A stretch of DNA of 64,000 nt. Source: Planctomycetaceae bacterium. Lineage in GTDB: Bacteria; Planctomycetota; Phycisphaerae; SM23-33. Location: positions 116,027 through 180,026 of the forward strand of contig JBDKTA010000054.1 in the NCBI GenBank assembly GCA_039680605.1. The letters run 5' to 3'. The position numbers and the translations under genes are program-made. The notes below the pieces were generated by a model. The model saw nothing but the letters and a program-made list of their open reading frames with translations. It searched no databases and was not told where the DNA came from. Below, piece by piece: positions 14,811 to 22,308 of the stretch; position 1 is the stretch's first letter, and each line of letters begins with the position of its first letter.

Positions 14811-15995
14811 CTACGCCAGGAGCTTTTCCAGGCGGTCGAGGCCGCGGTTGATCTCGTCGAGGCTGATGGCGAAGCTCAGGCGCACGCAGGCGTCGTCGCC
14901 GAAGGGGGCGCCGGGAACCAATGCGGCGCCCGCGCCTTCCAGCGAGGCCTTGGCAAAGCTCATCGAGTCGGTGACGTTGATACCCGCCAGCGTGCGGCCG
15001 TAGTGGGCGCTGACGTCCGGGAAGCAGTAGAACGCGCCGGTAGGCTCGACGCACGAAATGCCCTTGATGGCGTTGAGGCGTTTGGCCATGTGGCGGCCGC
15101 GATTCTCAAACTCTTGACGCATGACCTCAATGGTTGCGGCGGCGCGCGGGTCGGTATAGGCGGCCAGGGCGGCGGCCTGGGCGAAGCTGACGGGGTTGGT
15201 CGTCTGGTGGTCCATCAGGCGCCGGACGGCGCCCGCGACGTCCTTGGGAGCGGCGAACCATCCCAAACGCCAGCCAGTCATCGAGAACGCCTTGGACAGG
15301 CCGTTGAAGGTGATGGTGCGGGCCGGCAGGGCGGGGTCAAGGGCGGCGAAGGAGACAAACTTCGTCGCGCCGTAGACCAGCTTTTCGTAGATTTCATCCG
15401 ACAGCACGATCAGGTCGGTCTTGAGGACGGCCTGGGCGATGGCGGAAAGTTCATCCGGCGTGTACGTCACGCCGGTAGGGTTCGAGGGAGAGTTCAGGAT
15501 CAGGCACTTGGCGCCGCGGGCGTAATCGAGCACTTGCTGGGGCGTGATCTTGAAGTCCTGCTTGCGACCAGTGGGGATGAACACGGGCTCGCCGCCAGCC
15601 AGTCGCACCATCTCCGGATAGCTCACCCAGTACGGTTCGGGGATCAGCACCTTGTCGCCGGCGTCGACGAGGACGTCGATGACGGCCGCCAGGGCGTGCT
15701 TGCCGCCAAAGGCCATGACGATCTGCTCGGGGGCGTAGGTGAGGCCGTTTTCCCGCCGGAGCTTCTCGACGATGGCGTCCAGCAGGGCCTTGGACTTCTG
15801 GGGCACGTACTTGGTGTCGCCGGCATCGAGGGCCTTCTTGGCGGCGTCCTTGATGAAATCCGGCGTGTCGAAGTCCGGTTCGCCGGCGCCGAAATTAGCG
15901 ACGTCGACGCCTTCGCTTCGAAGCTGTCGTGCGCGGGTGGTTATGGCGATGGTGGCGCTGGCGCCAACGCTTTCAATCCTGCGGGCGAGCTTCAT
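14811..15995 (-). CDS. aspC: Aspartate aminotransferase (class I, fold type I PLP enzyme)
   Basis: A 394-residue aminotransferase with the signature NFGAGEPDFDTPDF, the PLP-contact region NSPSNPTGVTYT, LSDEIYEKLVY, and the Schiff-base lysine K235 in NGLSKAFSMTGWRLGW. These resemble the aspartate/prephenate aminotransferases of many bacteria. It interconverts aspartate and oxaloacetate, using glutamate. It is the last gene of a leftward run; its ATG overlaps the stop of the coiled-coil gene by four bases. Specificity for prephenate as well as oxaloacetate is possible and cannot be decided from sequence. Confidence 0.88.
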   Translation of the reverse strand: MKLARRIESVGASATIAITTRARQLRSEGVDVANFGAGEPDFDTPDFIKDAAKKALDAGDTKYVPQKSKALLDAIVEKLRRENGLTYAPEQIVMAFGGKHALAAVIDVLVDAGDKVLIPEPYWVSYPEMVRLAGGEPVFIPTGRKQDFKITPQQVLDYARGAKCLILNSPSNPTGVTYTPDELSAIAQAVLKTDLIVLSDEIYEKLVYGATKFVSFAALDPALPARTITFNGLSKAFSMTGWRLGWFAAPKDVAGAVRRLMDHQTTNPVSFAQAAALAAYTDPRAAATIEVMRQEFENRGRHMAKRLNAIKGISCVEPTGAFYCFPDVSAHYGRTLAGINVTDSMSFAKASLEGAGAALVPGAPFGDDACVRLSFAISLDEINRGLDRLEKLLA

Positions 15996-17419
15996 CGGGG
16001 CGGGACTTCCTTCAAGGCCTTGATCGGGGTGTAGCCGGTCATGGCCAGGAACGTGTTAGTGTTGATGATGGGGATGCGCAATTCGCTGGCGGCCTTGCGC
16101 ATCTCGGCGTGGCGTTTGCGGACCTTGTCCGCCTGTTTGTAGGCTTCCCACACCTGCGGCGGGGCTTCGTCCTCGGGACGTTTGGGGGCCGGCGGCTCGA
16201 CGCCCAGGACGAGGAAGTCGACATCGACATCGAGCACGTCGGTGACTTCGGCGCCCAGTCGTCGCAGCAGCAGCGTGACTTCAACGTTGCCCTGTTCGCT
16301 GGCGCCGGTGTCTGGCCCGTGGAGGTTGAAGAGGCCTTCCACGACGAACTTCCACTTTCGGATCGAGTCGAAGGCGACGTTGACAATCAGATCGTTGGCT
16401 ATGACCGGGTTGTCCTTCTTTTTCAGATCGGTCACCTGGCAGCGGCAGACTTCGTCGCCGACGCTGACGACCGTCAGCGAGGCCTTCTGGACCTCTTCCG
16501 GGTTGTCGCCGAGCTTGGGAATGCCGCTCTGGGGGAAGACCGAGAAGATGTGGCCGACCTCGACGCCGTCGCGTGAGCCGAGGTTGATATAGGCGAACTG
16601 CCCGCCTTCATCGGCCAGGCGAAGGATCTTGCCATCGGGGGCGGTGGCGGTTTCGATGCGTTTGGTCTTCTGGGCGATCTTCTCGCGGACTTCTTCGAAC
16701 TTGCGCTTCCACTCGCGGGCGCTCTTGTTGACGCCATGCATCTGCTCGGTGGTCTGCTTAATGGCCTCGGTCTTCTCGACCAGCTTGTCGGCGTTTTCTT
16801 TCTTGGCCAGTTCGAGGATCTTGTCTTTTTCCGCGCCCAGCGCCGTCATCTGTTCGCGCAGTTCGATGATCTGCGCGTCGCGGCTGGCGAGGTTCTCCTT
16901 GTACTTGTCGGAGATTTCGGTGGCGTACTTTCGGGCGCCGGTCAGTTCGATATTGACCTTGCTGACGGTGCCCTGCATTTCCTTGACGAGCTTGTCGGCA
17001 TTGTCGCGCTGCGTGAGCAGGTCTGCCGCCTCGGTCAACAGCCCGCGCTGGCTGCCGATCTGCTTGTAGAAGGAATCGACGGCGCTGATGGCGGTGTCGG
17101 CGTTGTCGCCGGCGATGCCGTTGATGCGGGCGACCAGCTCGCGAATCTGGCTTTGCATCTGGTCGGTCACCGTCCGGGGCACGCGCTGATTCTGCTTGTC
17201 GTTCTGGTACGTGGTCACCATGTCGACAATGCGCGGCTTATCACGTTCCGCCTTGGAGATCCAGGCTTCATTGTCCTGTTCGGCCTTGCGGGTCTTCTTG
17301 TCCGCCTCATCGCGCTGGATGTACTGATGCACCGCCAGGGCGGATGCCACCAGGAACAGGAAGACAAAGACGATCAGGGCGTACGGCGGGGCCTTGCGGC
17401 GCTGGACTACACGGGCCAT
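15992..17419 (-). CDS. Membrane-anchored coiled-coil protein
   Basis: The 475-residue protein has a single transmembrane helix (PPYALIVFVFLFLVASALAV, about residues 11-30) and then long coiled-coil segments (about 40-260) with many Lys/Glu heptads. The C-terminal 200 residues form a compact domain; LLLRRLGAEVTDVLDVDVD followed by FLVLG resembles the phospho-peptide-binding BRCT fold by eye. The ATG at 17419 follows AAGGAG. It lies between gatB and the aminotransferase gene and overlaps the latter by four bases. Function unknown; a structural role at the cytoplasmic membrane or in the periplasm is plausible. Confidence 0.75.
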   Translation of the reverse strand: MARVVQRRKAPPYALIVFVFLFLVASALAVHQYIQRDEADKKTRKAEQDNEAWISKAERDKPRIVDMVTTYQNDKQNQRVPRTVTDQMQSQIRELVARINGIAGDNADTAISAVDSFYKQIGSQRGLLTEAADLLTQRDNADKLVKEMQGTVSKVNIELTGARKYATEISDKYKENLASRDAQIIELREQMTALGAEKDKILELAKKENADKLVEKTEAIKQTTEQMHGVNKSAREWKRKFEEVREKIAQKTKRIETATAPDGKILRLADEGGQFAYINLGSRDGVEVGHIFSVFPQSGIPKLGDNPEEVQKASLTVVSVGDEVCRCQVTDLKKKDNPVIANDLIVNVAFDSIRKWKFVVEGLFNLHGPDTGASEQGNVEVTLLLRRLGAEVTDVLDVDVDFLVLGVEPPAPKRPEDEAPPQVWEAYKQADKVRKRHAEMRKAASELRIPIINTNTFLAMTGYTPIKALKEVPPR

Positions 17420-17524
17420 TGGGCAGACTCCTTCTGACGCCAAGTAGGCGTAAGACCAATTATCTGAAGTGATATCGACACTTTCAAGCCCTTTTCGCGA
17501 ACGAAGAAAAACGGGAAACGCACC

Positions 17525-17612
17525 CAAGGGACCGCAAGGGCTGCAGGGACCGCGGCCAGGGCTGTCGCTCCTGGGCGTTGCAGTCCTTGCAGTCCCTGAA
17601 GTCCTTTTGATA
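17525..17612. repeat. GGGACCGCAAGGG / GCAGTCCCTGAAGTCC imperfect inverted repeat
   Basis: Two halves, about 17525-17553 and 17576-17604, are built of repeated short words (CAAGGGACCG, CTGCAGGGACC; GCAGTCCTTGCAGTCC) and are imperfect reverse complements. The element occupies the gap between gatB and the coiled-coil gene, so it is probably transcribed. Confidence 0.55.
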
Positions 17613-19088
17613 TTACCCCAGCTTGCGAGTCAAAATCTCCTGCACCTGCTGGGGATTCGCCGCTCCGCGCGAGGCCTGCATCACCTGGCCGGTCAGGAAC
17701 CCGAAGGCCTTCTTGGCCTTCTTGCCGCCCTCGCGGACGTCGCCGGCGGCCTGGGGATTGGCGGCGATGGCCGCATCGACCCAGGCTTCCACCTCGCCCG
17801 CCTCGGTCACGGCCAACAGGCCCTGTTCGGCGGCGATGGCGGCGGGAGTCTGTCGGCCGTCGAGCATCAGGTCGAAAATCTTCGCCGCCGCGGTGGCGTT
17901 GACCTGGCCGCTGTGCAGCATGATCGCCAACTCCGCCAGCGGCGCAGGCGAGAGACCGATCTGGGCAATGCTGCATCCGCGCTCGTTGGCGATGGCCGAA
18001 CCCCGCGAGAGCATCAGGTTGACGCATCGCTTGGGATCGGCCCCTGCCGCCACAGCCGCGTCGAGCAGGTCGCCGGTGGGGGCGTCCTGGGTGAGGGCGT
18101 CGGCCTCTTTGAAGGTCAGGCGGTACTGGTCGATGTAGCGTTGCCGCCGTGCCAGGGGCAATTCGCCGATGCTGTCAGCGATCGCCTGGAGCCAAGCCTG
18201 GTCGGGCTGTACGCTCACGAGGTCCGGGTCGGGGAAGTAGCGATAGTCGTGGGCTTCTTCCTTGCCGCGCTGGAAGACGGTTTGGCCGGTCGCGTCGTCG
18301 TATCCGCGGTTCTGCTTGCCCTGGCGTTCGATCGTGAAGCCTTCGGGGTCTTCCTGCCACGCGGCGTACTGGCGGCGGATCTCCCAGGCCACCGCGCCCT
18401 CGAGCGAGCGGAAGCTGTTGAGGTTCTTCACCTCGACGATCGGCGTCTTGTGTACCTTGCCGCCGCGGGTGATGTGCAGGTTGATGTTGGGCTCGAAGCG
18501 CATGTGGCCCATCTGCATGTTGGCCAGGCTGGCGCCCAGCCATCGCACCAGGCGCTGCATGGTCCGCGCGTAGGCGGCGGCTTCCTCGACGCTGTTCATG
18601 TCCGGCTGCGAGACGATCTCCAGCAGCGGCACGCCGGCGCGGTTGAGGTCCACCCCGGTGCCCGAGGGCAGGTCGTGTACGTTTTTCCCGGCGTCTTCTT
18701 CCAGGTGCGCCCGCAAGATGCGGACGGCCTTGGTCGCGCCATCGGCCAGCGGCACTTCCAGCAGGCCGTTGCTGCTCAGGGGCAGGTCGTACTGGCTGAT
18801 CTGGTAGTTCTTGGGCAGGTCGGGGTACCAGTAGCTCTTTCGGTCCCACTTGGTGACGGAGGCGACCTGGCAGCCCAACGCCATGCCGACTTTCATGGAC
18901 AGCTCGACCGCGCGGCGGTTCATCACCGGCAGCACGCCGGGCATGCCGATGCACACGGGGCAGACGTTGGTGTTGGGCGGGTCGCCGAAGCGGTTGCGAC
19001 AACGGCAGAACATCTTGGTCTGAGTATCCAGCTCGACGTGGATCTCCAGGCCGATGATGGGCAGGACGATGTCGTTTTGGTCAACCAT
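17613..19088 (-). CDS. gatB: Aspartyl/glutamyl-tRNA amidotransferase subunit B
   Basis: The 491-residue subunit binds tRNA and phosphorylates the mischarged Glu or Asp before amidation. It has the family opening IIGLEIHVELDTQTKMFCRC, the zinc-site cysteines in CRCRNRF and NVCPVCIGMPG, and the C-terminal YqeY-like domain ending GQVMQASRGAANPQQVQEIL. It is full length. It works with GatC and GatA encoded upstream on the same strand; the three genes are in the order C-A-B, with a repeat-rich gap before gatB. Confidence 0.97.
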   Translation of the reverse strand: MVDQNDIVLPIIGLEIHVELDTQTKMFCRCRNRFGDPPNTNVCPVCIGMPGVLPVMNRRAVELSMKVGMALGCQVASVTKWDRKSYWYPDLPKNYQISQYDLPLSSNGLLEVPLADGATKAVRILRAHLEEDAGKNVHDLPSGTGVDLNRAGVPLLEIVSQPDMNSVEEAAAYARTMQRLVRWLGASLANMQMGHMRFEPNINLHITRGGKVHKTPIVEVKNLNSFRSLEGAVAWEIRRQYAAWQEDPEGFTIERQGKQNRGYDDATGQTVFQRGKEEAHDYRYFPDPDLVSVQPDQAWLQAIADSIGELPLARRQRYIDQYRLTFKEADALTQDAPTGDLLDAAVAAGADPKRCVNLMLSRGSAIANERGCSIAQIGLSPAPLAELAIMLHSGQVNATAAAKIFDLMLDGRQTPAAIAAEQGLLAVTEAGEVEAWVDAAIAANPQAAGDVREGGKKAKKAFGFLTGQVMQASRGAANPQQVQEILTRKLG

Positions 19089-19167
19089 TGTCTATCCGCC
19101 GAAAAACGAAAACCTAAAAACCGACGACGAGGACGAAAAAACCAATCGCGCCGTCATGCCGCGCCCT

Positions 19168-19252
19168 GTTAGCGGTCGAGCTTGCTCGACGCGGTTGTTT
19201 CCCTGGCCCGGCGCCAGGGAAGAAACCGCGCGGGGCAAGCCCCGCCGCTAAC
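19168..19252. repeat. Cloverleaf-like repeat in the gatA-gatB gap
   Basis: An outer 8-bp stem (GTTAGCGG 19168-19175 with CCGCTAAC 19245-19252) encloses three hairpins: TCGAG-CTTG-CTCGA (19176-19189), a 17-bp stem with two mismatches (19191-19207 with 19213-19229), and CGGGGC-AA-GCCCCG (19231-19244). Together they can form a four-way junction on either strand. Confidence 0.85.
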
Positions 19253-19262
19253 TACTGAAATT

Positions 19263-19352
19263 CCATCCATCCATCCATCCATCCATGTCGACCCGCTTCG
19301 CGTGTCGCCATGCCACCCAATCTTCCAATCTTCCAATCTTCCATCCATCCGC
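19263..19352. repeat. Short tandem repeats (CCAT)6 and TCTTCCAA, plus a half repeat
   Basis: CCAT is repeated six times (19263-19286). Next comes a half copy of the GGTGGCATGGCGACAC family (19284-19317), then the octamer TCTTCCAA repeated about three times (19321-19344). The tract is inside the gatCAB transcription unit, 2-90 bases beyond the gatA stop. Confidence 0.85.
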
Positions 19353-19353
19353 G

Positions 19354-20853
19354 TTACTGAGGTGGTTTCAGTCGCGTTATGCCGGTTGCGGTTTCGTACG
19401 CCCTTGCCACTTGAAGCAGGCGGCCTTCGCTGAAGACCGGGCCGATCAGTTGCATTCCGATAGGCAGGCCCGCGGCGCTGATGGCGGCCGGCACGCTCAG
19501 GCCCGGCAGACCGGCCAGGTTCACGCTCAGGGTGTAGACGTCGGCCAGGTACATCGTCAGCGGGTCGGCCGTCTTCTCGCCGAGCTTGAACGCGGTCGTC
19601 GGAGTCGTGGGGCACAGCAGCAGGTCGCACGACTGGAACGCGCGGTCAAAGTCGTTCTTGATCAGGCGCCGCACCTTCAGGGCCTTGAGGTAATACGCGT
19701 CGTAATAACCGCTGGACAGCGTGTATGCCCCGAGCATGATCCGCCGCTTGACCTCGGCGCCGAGCCCTTCGGCGCGGCTGCGGCAGTACAGATCGACGAT
19801 GTCGTCCACTTTGGCCGGCGTGCGATAGCCATAGTGTACGCCATCATAGCGGGCCAGGTTGCTCGAGGCCTCGGCGCTGGCGACGATATAGTAGCATGCC
19901 ACTGCAAAGCTGCTGAGCTTTCCGTCGCCGTCGCTGTCGACGCGGCTGGTCGGCAGAGAGACCTCGACGATCCGGGCGCCGGCGGCCTTGATCGCCTCGC
20001 CGGCTGCCAGCACCGCCTGGCGTATCTCGCTATCAAGGGCCTGCGAGAAGAACTCTTTGGGCAGACCCACCCGCAGGCCGGCGATGGGCTTTTCGATCGC
20101 CGCGAGATAGTCCGGCACGTCCTGGGGGATGGACGTCGAATCGGCGCGGTCGTAGCCGGCGATCACCCGCGTCAGCAGTGCGCAATCGGTCACGTCGTGC
20201 GTCAGCGGGCCGATCTGGTCCAGGCTCGACCCGTACGCCACCAGGCCGTATCGGCTGACGCGCCCATAGGTGGGCTTGAGCCCGACGACGCCACACAGGG
20301 CCGCCGGTTGGCGGATCGACCCGCCGGTGTCGCTGCCCAGTGCGGCAGGGCACATCCCCGCCGCCACCGCCGCGGCGCTGCCGCCGGAGGACCCGCCCGG
20401 AACGCGCGAAACGTCCCACGGGTTGCGCGTCGGGCCAAAACCGCTGTTCTCCGTCGACGAGCCCATCGCGAACTCGTCCATGTTGGTCTTGCCGATGATG
20501 ACCGCCCCGGCGTCTTGGAGTTTGCCGACGGCCGTGGCGGTATAGGGAGCCTGGAAGTTCTCAAGCATCCGCGACGAGCAGGTGGTTCGCCCGTACGCCG
20601 TACAGAGATTGTCCTTGATGGCTACCGGCACGCCGGCCAGCGGGCCCAGAGGCTCTCCCGCGGCGCGGCGGCGGTCGATGGCGCGGGCCTCGTCGAGCGC
20701 GCGATCGGCCAGCACCTCGTTGAAGGCGCCGATCTGACCTTCTCGCTGCTCGATGACCGCCAGATACGCTTTGGCCGCTTCTTCGGCGCCGGCGCGTCCG
20801 GCGGCGATGGCGGCCGCCAGTTCCGCCGCGGAAAGATCGGTGATCGCGCTCAT
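19354..20853 (-). CDS. gatA: Aspartyl/glutamyl-tRNA amidotransferase subunit A
   Basis: The 499-residue amidase hydrolyses glutamine and channels ammonia to GatB. The Ser-cisSer-Lys triad of the amidase signature family is visible: the lysine in PVAIKDNLCTAYG and the serines in VPGGSSGGSAAAVAAG, followed by GSDTGGSIRQPAALCGVVG. It is full length. The start overlaps gatC in an ATGA. The gene is in the middle of the leftward gatCAB unit. Confidence 0.97.
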   Translation of the reverse strand: MSAITDLSAAELAAAIAAGRAGAEEAAKAYLAVIEQREGQIGAFNEVLADRALDEARAIDRRRAAGEPLGPLAGVPVAIKDNLCTAYGRTTCSSRMLENFQAPYTATAVGKLQDAGAVIIGKTNMDEFAMGSSTENSGFGPTRNPWDVSRVPGGSSGGSAAAVAAGMCPAALGSDTGGSIRQPAALCGVVGLKPTYGRVSRYGLVAYGSSLDQIGPLTHDVTDCALLTRVIAGYDRADSTSIPQDVPDYLAAIEKPIAGLRVGLPKEFFSQALDSEIRQAVLAAGEAIKAAGARIVEVSLPTSRVDSDGDGKLSSFAVACYYIVASAEASSNLARYDGVHYGYRTPAKVDDIVDLYCRSRAEGLGAEVKRRIMLGAYTLSSGYYDAYYLKALKVRRLIKNDFDRAFQSCDLLLCPTTPTTAFKLGEKTADPLTMYLADVYTLSVNLAGLPGLSVPAAISAAGLPIGMQLIGPVFSEGRLLQVARAYETATGITRLKPPQ

Positions 20854-21152
20854 TGGCTCTCTCCGATGACCTTGGGGACCTTGAAGTAGTCGCCGTCGCG
20901 GGCGGGGGCGTTTTGCAGGGCCTGCTCGCTGGTCAGCGAGGGCTCGGGCGTGTCGTCGGCCAGCACGTTGGACAGCTCCATCGCGTGGACCATCGGTTCG
21001 ACGCCGTCGGTGGGCAGTTCGTTGAGCTTGTCGAAGTATTCCAGGATGGCGCCCAACTGGGCGGCGTGAGACTCAACCTCCGGGTCGGTCAGTTCCACGC
21101 GGGCCAGCACGCCGATGTGGCGGACCAGGGCTTCGTCCACATTTTTGCTCAT
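20850..21152 (-). CDS. gatC: Aspartyl/glutamyl-tRNA amidotransferase subunit C
   Basis: The 100-residue subunit stabilises the GatA-GatB complex. It shows the expected VRHIGVLARVELTDPEV opening, LGAILEYFDKLNEL, and the C-terminal belt peptide ARDGDYFKVPKVI. GGGAG lies seven bases ahead of the ATG at 21152. It is the first gene of the leftward unit and its stop overlaps the gatA start. Confidence 0.95.
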   Translation of the reverse strand: MSKNVDEALVRHIGVLARVELTDPEVESHAAQLGAILEYFDKLNELPTDGVEPMVHAMELSNVLADDTPEPSLTSEQALQNAPARDGDYFKVPKVIGESQ

Positions 21153-21187
21153 ATCAAAGCTCCCACTGCCAGACGTCGCAGGGGCCT

Positions 21188-21216
21188 ATGATTGGCGATT
21201 GGCCCGCCCTTGTCAA
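21188..21216 (-). promoter_or_regulatory. Candidate promoter of gatCAB
   Basis: On the reverse strand a perfect -35 TTGACA (21216-21211) lies 17 bases ahead of AATCAT (21193-21188), a weak -10. The predicted transcript would start near 21181, about 30 bases before the gatC ATG. Confidence 0.5.
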
Positions 21217-21341
21217 GAATCACAGGCGGCGCGGCGGCTTTTTCCGTCCTCGCGCTGGGGTCTTTTGCCTCGCCCGGTAGGTGAATGCCCGTGCGCTAGA
21301 ACCGGGCGGCTCTCTGATTGAGGTTTCGCCCGAAGGCGCCA

Positions 21342-21361
21342 ATAATCCTTTTGAACGCCTG
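21342..21361 (+). promoter_or_regulatory. Conserved upstream motif shared with the PDZ-protein gene
   Basis: ATAATCCTTTTGAACGCCTG is nearly identical to 10502-10520 (one substitution and one inserted base). Both copies lie about 45-65 bases upstream of a start codon on the same strand. Whether this is a promoter element or a small repeat is not known. Confidence 0.35.
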
Positions 21362-21403
21362 TGCTGATTGGCCAGCCAGCTTGTGCAGGCGGCGAGGTGA
21401 ACC

Positions 21404-21691
21404 ATGATGAACATGCCACGCGTCATTCAGTGCGATGCCACAGATTGCAGCTTCAACCGCGAGCGGGAGTGTCACGCTCTGGCGGTAACGATCGGGGACG
21501 GGGACAATCCCCAGTGCGACACGTATTGCCAGGGCCAGTCCAAGGGCGGCGACCCGGCGTCGATCGCCGGCGTCGGAGCGTGCAAAGTCTCCGCCTGCAT
21601 GCATAACCGCTACCTAGAGTGCTGGGCGCCCAATATCAACGTGGGGTCCAAAGGCAGCGGCGCGGACTGTCTGACCTTCAGCAAACGCTGA
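21404..21691 (+). CDS. Small cysteine-rich protein with two DUF1540 domains
   Basis: The 95-residue protein contains two tandem copies of the DUF1540 pattern: VIQCDATDCSFNRERECHA ending with CDTYC, and CKVSACMHNRYLECWA ending with CLTF. Eleven cysteines suggest metal binding, probably zinc. The family is small and uncharacterised, found in Firmicutes and other groups. GAGGTGA lies 3 or 6 bases before the two consecutive ATG codons at 21404 and 21407. It diverges from gatC. A GC-rich hairpin (21716-21740) follows the stop without a T-run; 21741-21921 shows nothing else. Confidence 0.85.
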   Translation: MMNMPRVIQCDATDCSFNRERECHALAVTIGDGDNPQCDTYCQGQSKGGDPASIAGVGACKVSACMHNRYLECWAPNINVGSKGSGADCLTFSKR

Positions 21692-21921
21692 TTGCGGCAA
21701 CATAGAATCAGGCTCGCCGGCGCGTGGGGGAGGCGCCGGCGGGCCATTGCCGCATCCCTCCAGGCTCGCCCCGGGCATGGCCGTAGGCGTTGACGCCCAG
21801 CGCCCTGAGTTGCCGCCCCAGCACGCAAACCGCACAGGACCCTATAGACGGCCGTTGCCGCCCGGCCATACAGTCCCGATGGCGATGTACCCTCGTTCTC
21901 CGTTTACGCAAGGGGTTATGT

Positions 21922-22182
21922 ATGAAACTTGTCGCCCAGGTCATGCGGCAGACAGACGGAACCTATCGCGCGTGGTGCCCCGCGCTGCCCGGTTGCCGCG
22001 CCTGCGGGCAGACGCGGCGGGAAGCCCTGGAGAGAGTGCAACTGGCGGCCAGGGGATACCTCGAGAATCTTGAAGACATTCTGCCCCGGCAGTTGGCCCG
22101 GCAATATTTCAGCAGGCGACGCATCAGCGCACCGGGAGAACCGGCTGAGGTCGAGGCAGCCGATTTCACATGGTCGACATGA
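21922..22182 (+). CDS. Orphan HicB-like antitoxin-fold protein
   Basis: An 86-residue protein with the HicB/UPF0150 pattern: MKLVAQVMRQTDGTYRAWCP then ALPGCRACGQTRREALERV, equivalent to the common D-G-x-W-x-A-x-x-P-x-L-P-G-C-x-x-x-G-x-T arrangement. The C-terminal 30 residues are not a recognisable DNA-binding domain. No HicA toxin gene is adjacent on either strand, so it is unlikely to be part of a standard toxin-antitoxin pair here. The ATG at 21922 follows AGGGG by about eight bases. Function unknown. Confidence 0.75.
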   Translation: MKLVAQVMRQTDGTYRAWCPALPGCRACGQTRREALERVQLAARGYLENLEDILPRQLARQYFSRRRISAPGEPAEVEAADFTWST

Positions 22183-22255
22183 GATTGCGGCATGCAGAGC
22201 TCACAGAGCCAGGAGAAGTCCAAGGCGGCGGATCTGGTTTCATATACCCATCTTC

Positions 22256-22285
22256 TTGTCGTTTTTGCCCGCGGCGCCGTACTAT
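22256..22285 (+). promoter_or_regulatory. Candidate promoter of the histidine kinase gene
   Basis: TTGTCG (22256-22261) and TACTAT (22280-22285) are 18 bases apart. Transcription would begin near 22292, leaving a short leader with GAGGA (22300-22304) before the ATG at 22309. Confidence 0.5.
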
Positions 22286-22308
22286 GATTTCAACACTTCG
22301 AGGACACC

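Noticed and set aside
19168..19252. tRNA gene suggested by the cloverleaf shape
   Set aside because: There is no T-psi-C sequence, anticodon arm of correct length or acceptor stem of seven pairs with the right spacing.
21922..22182. HicAB toxin-antitoxin system
   Set aside because: Only the HicB-like protein is present; no HicA-sized partner with the expected His is encoded on either strand nearby.
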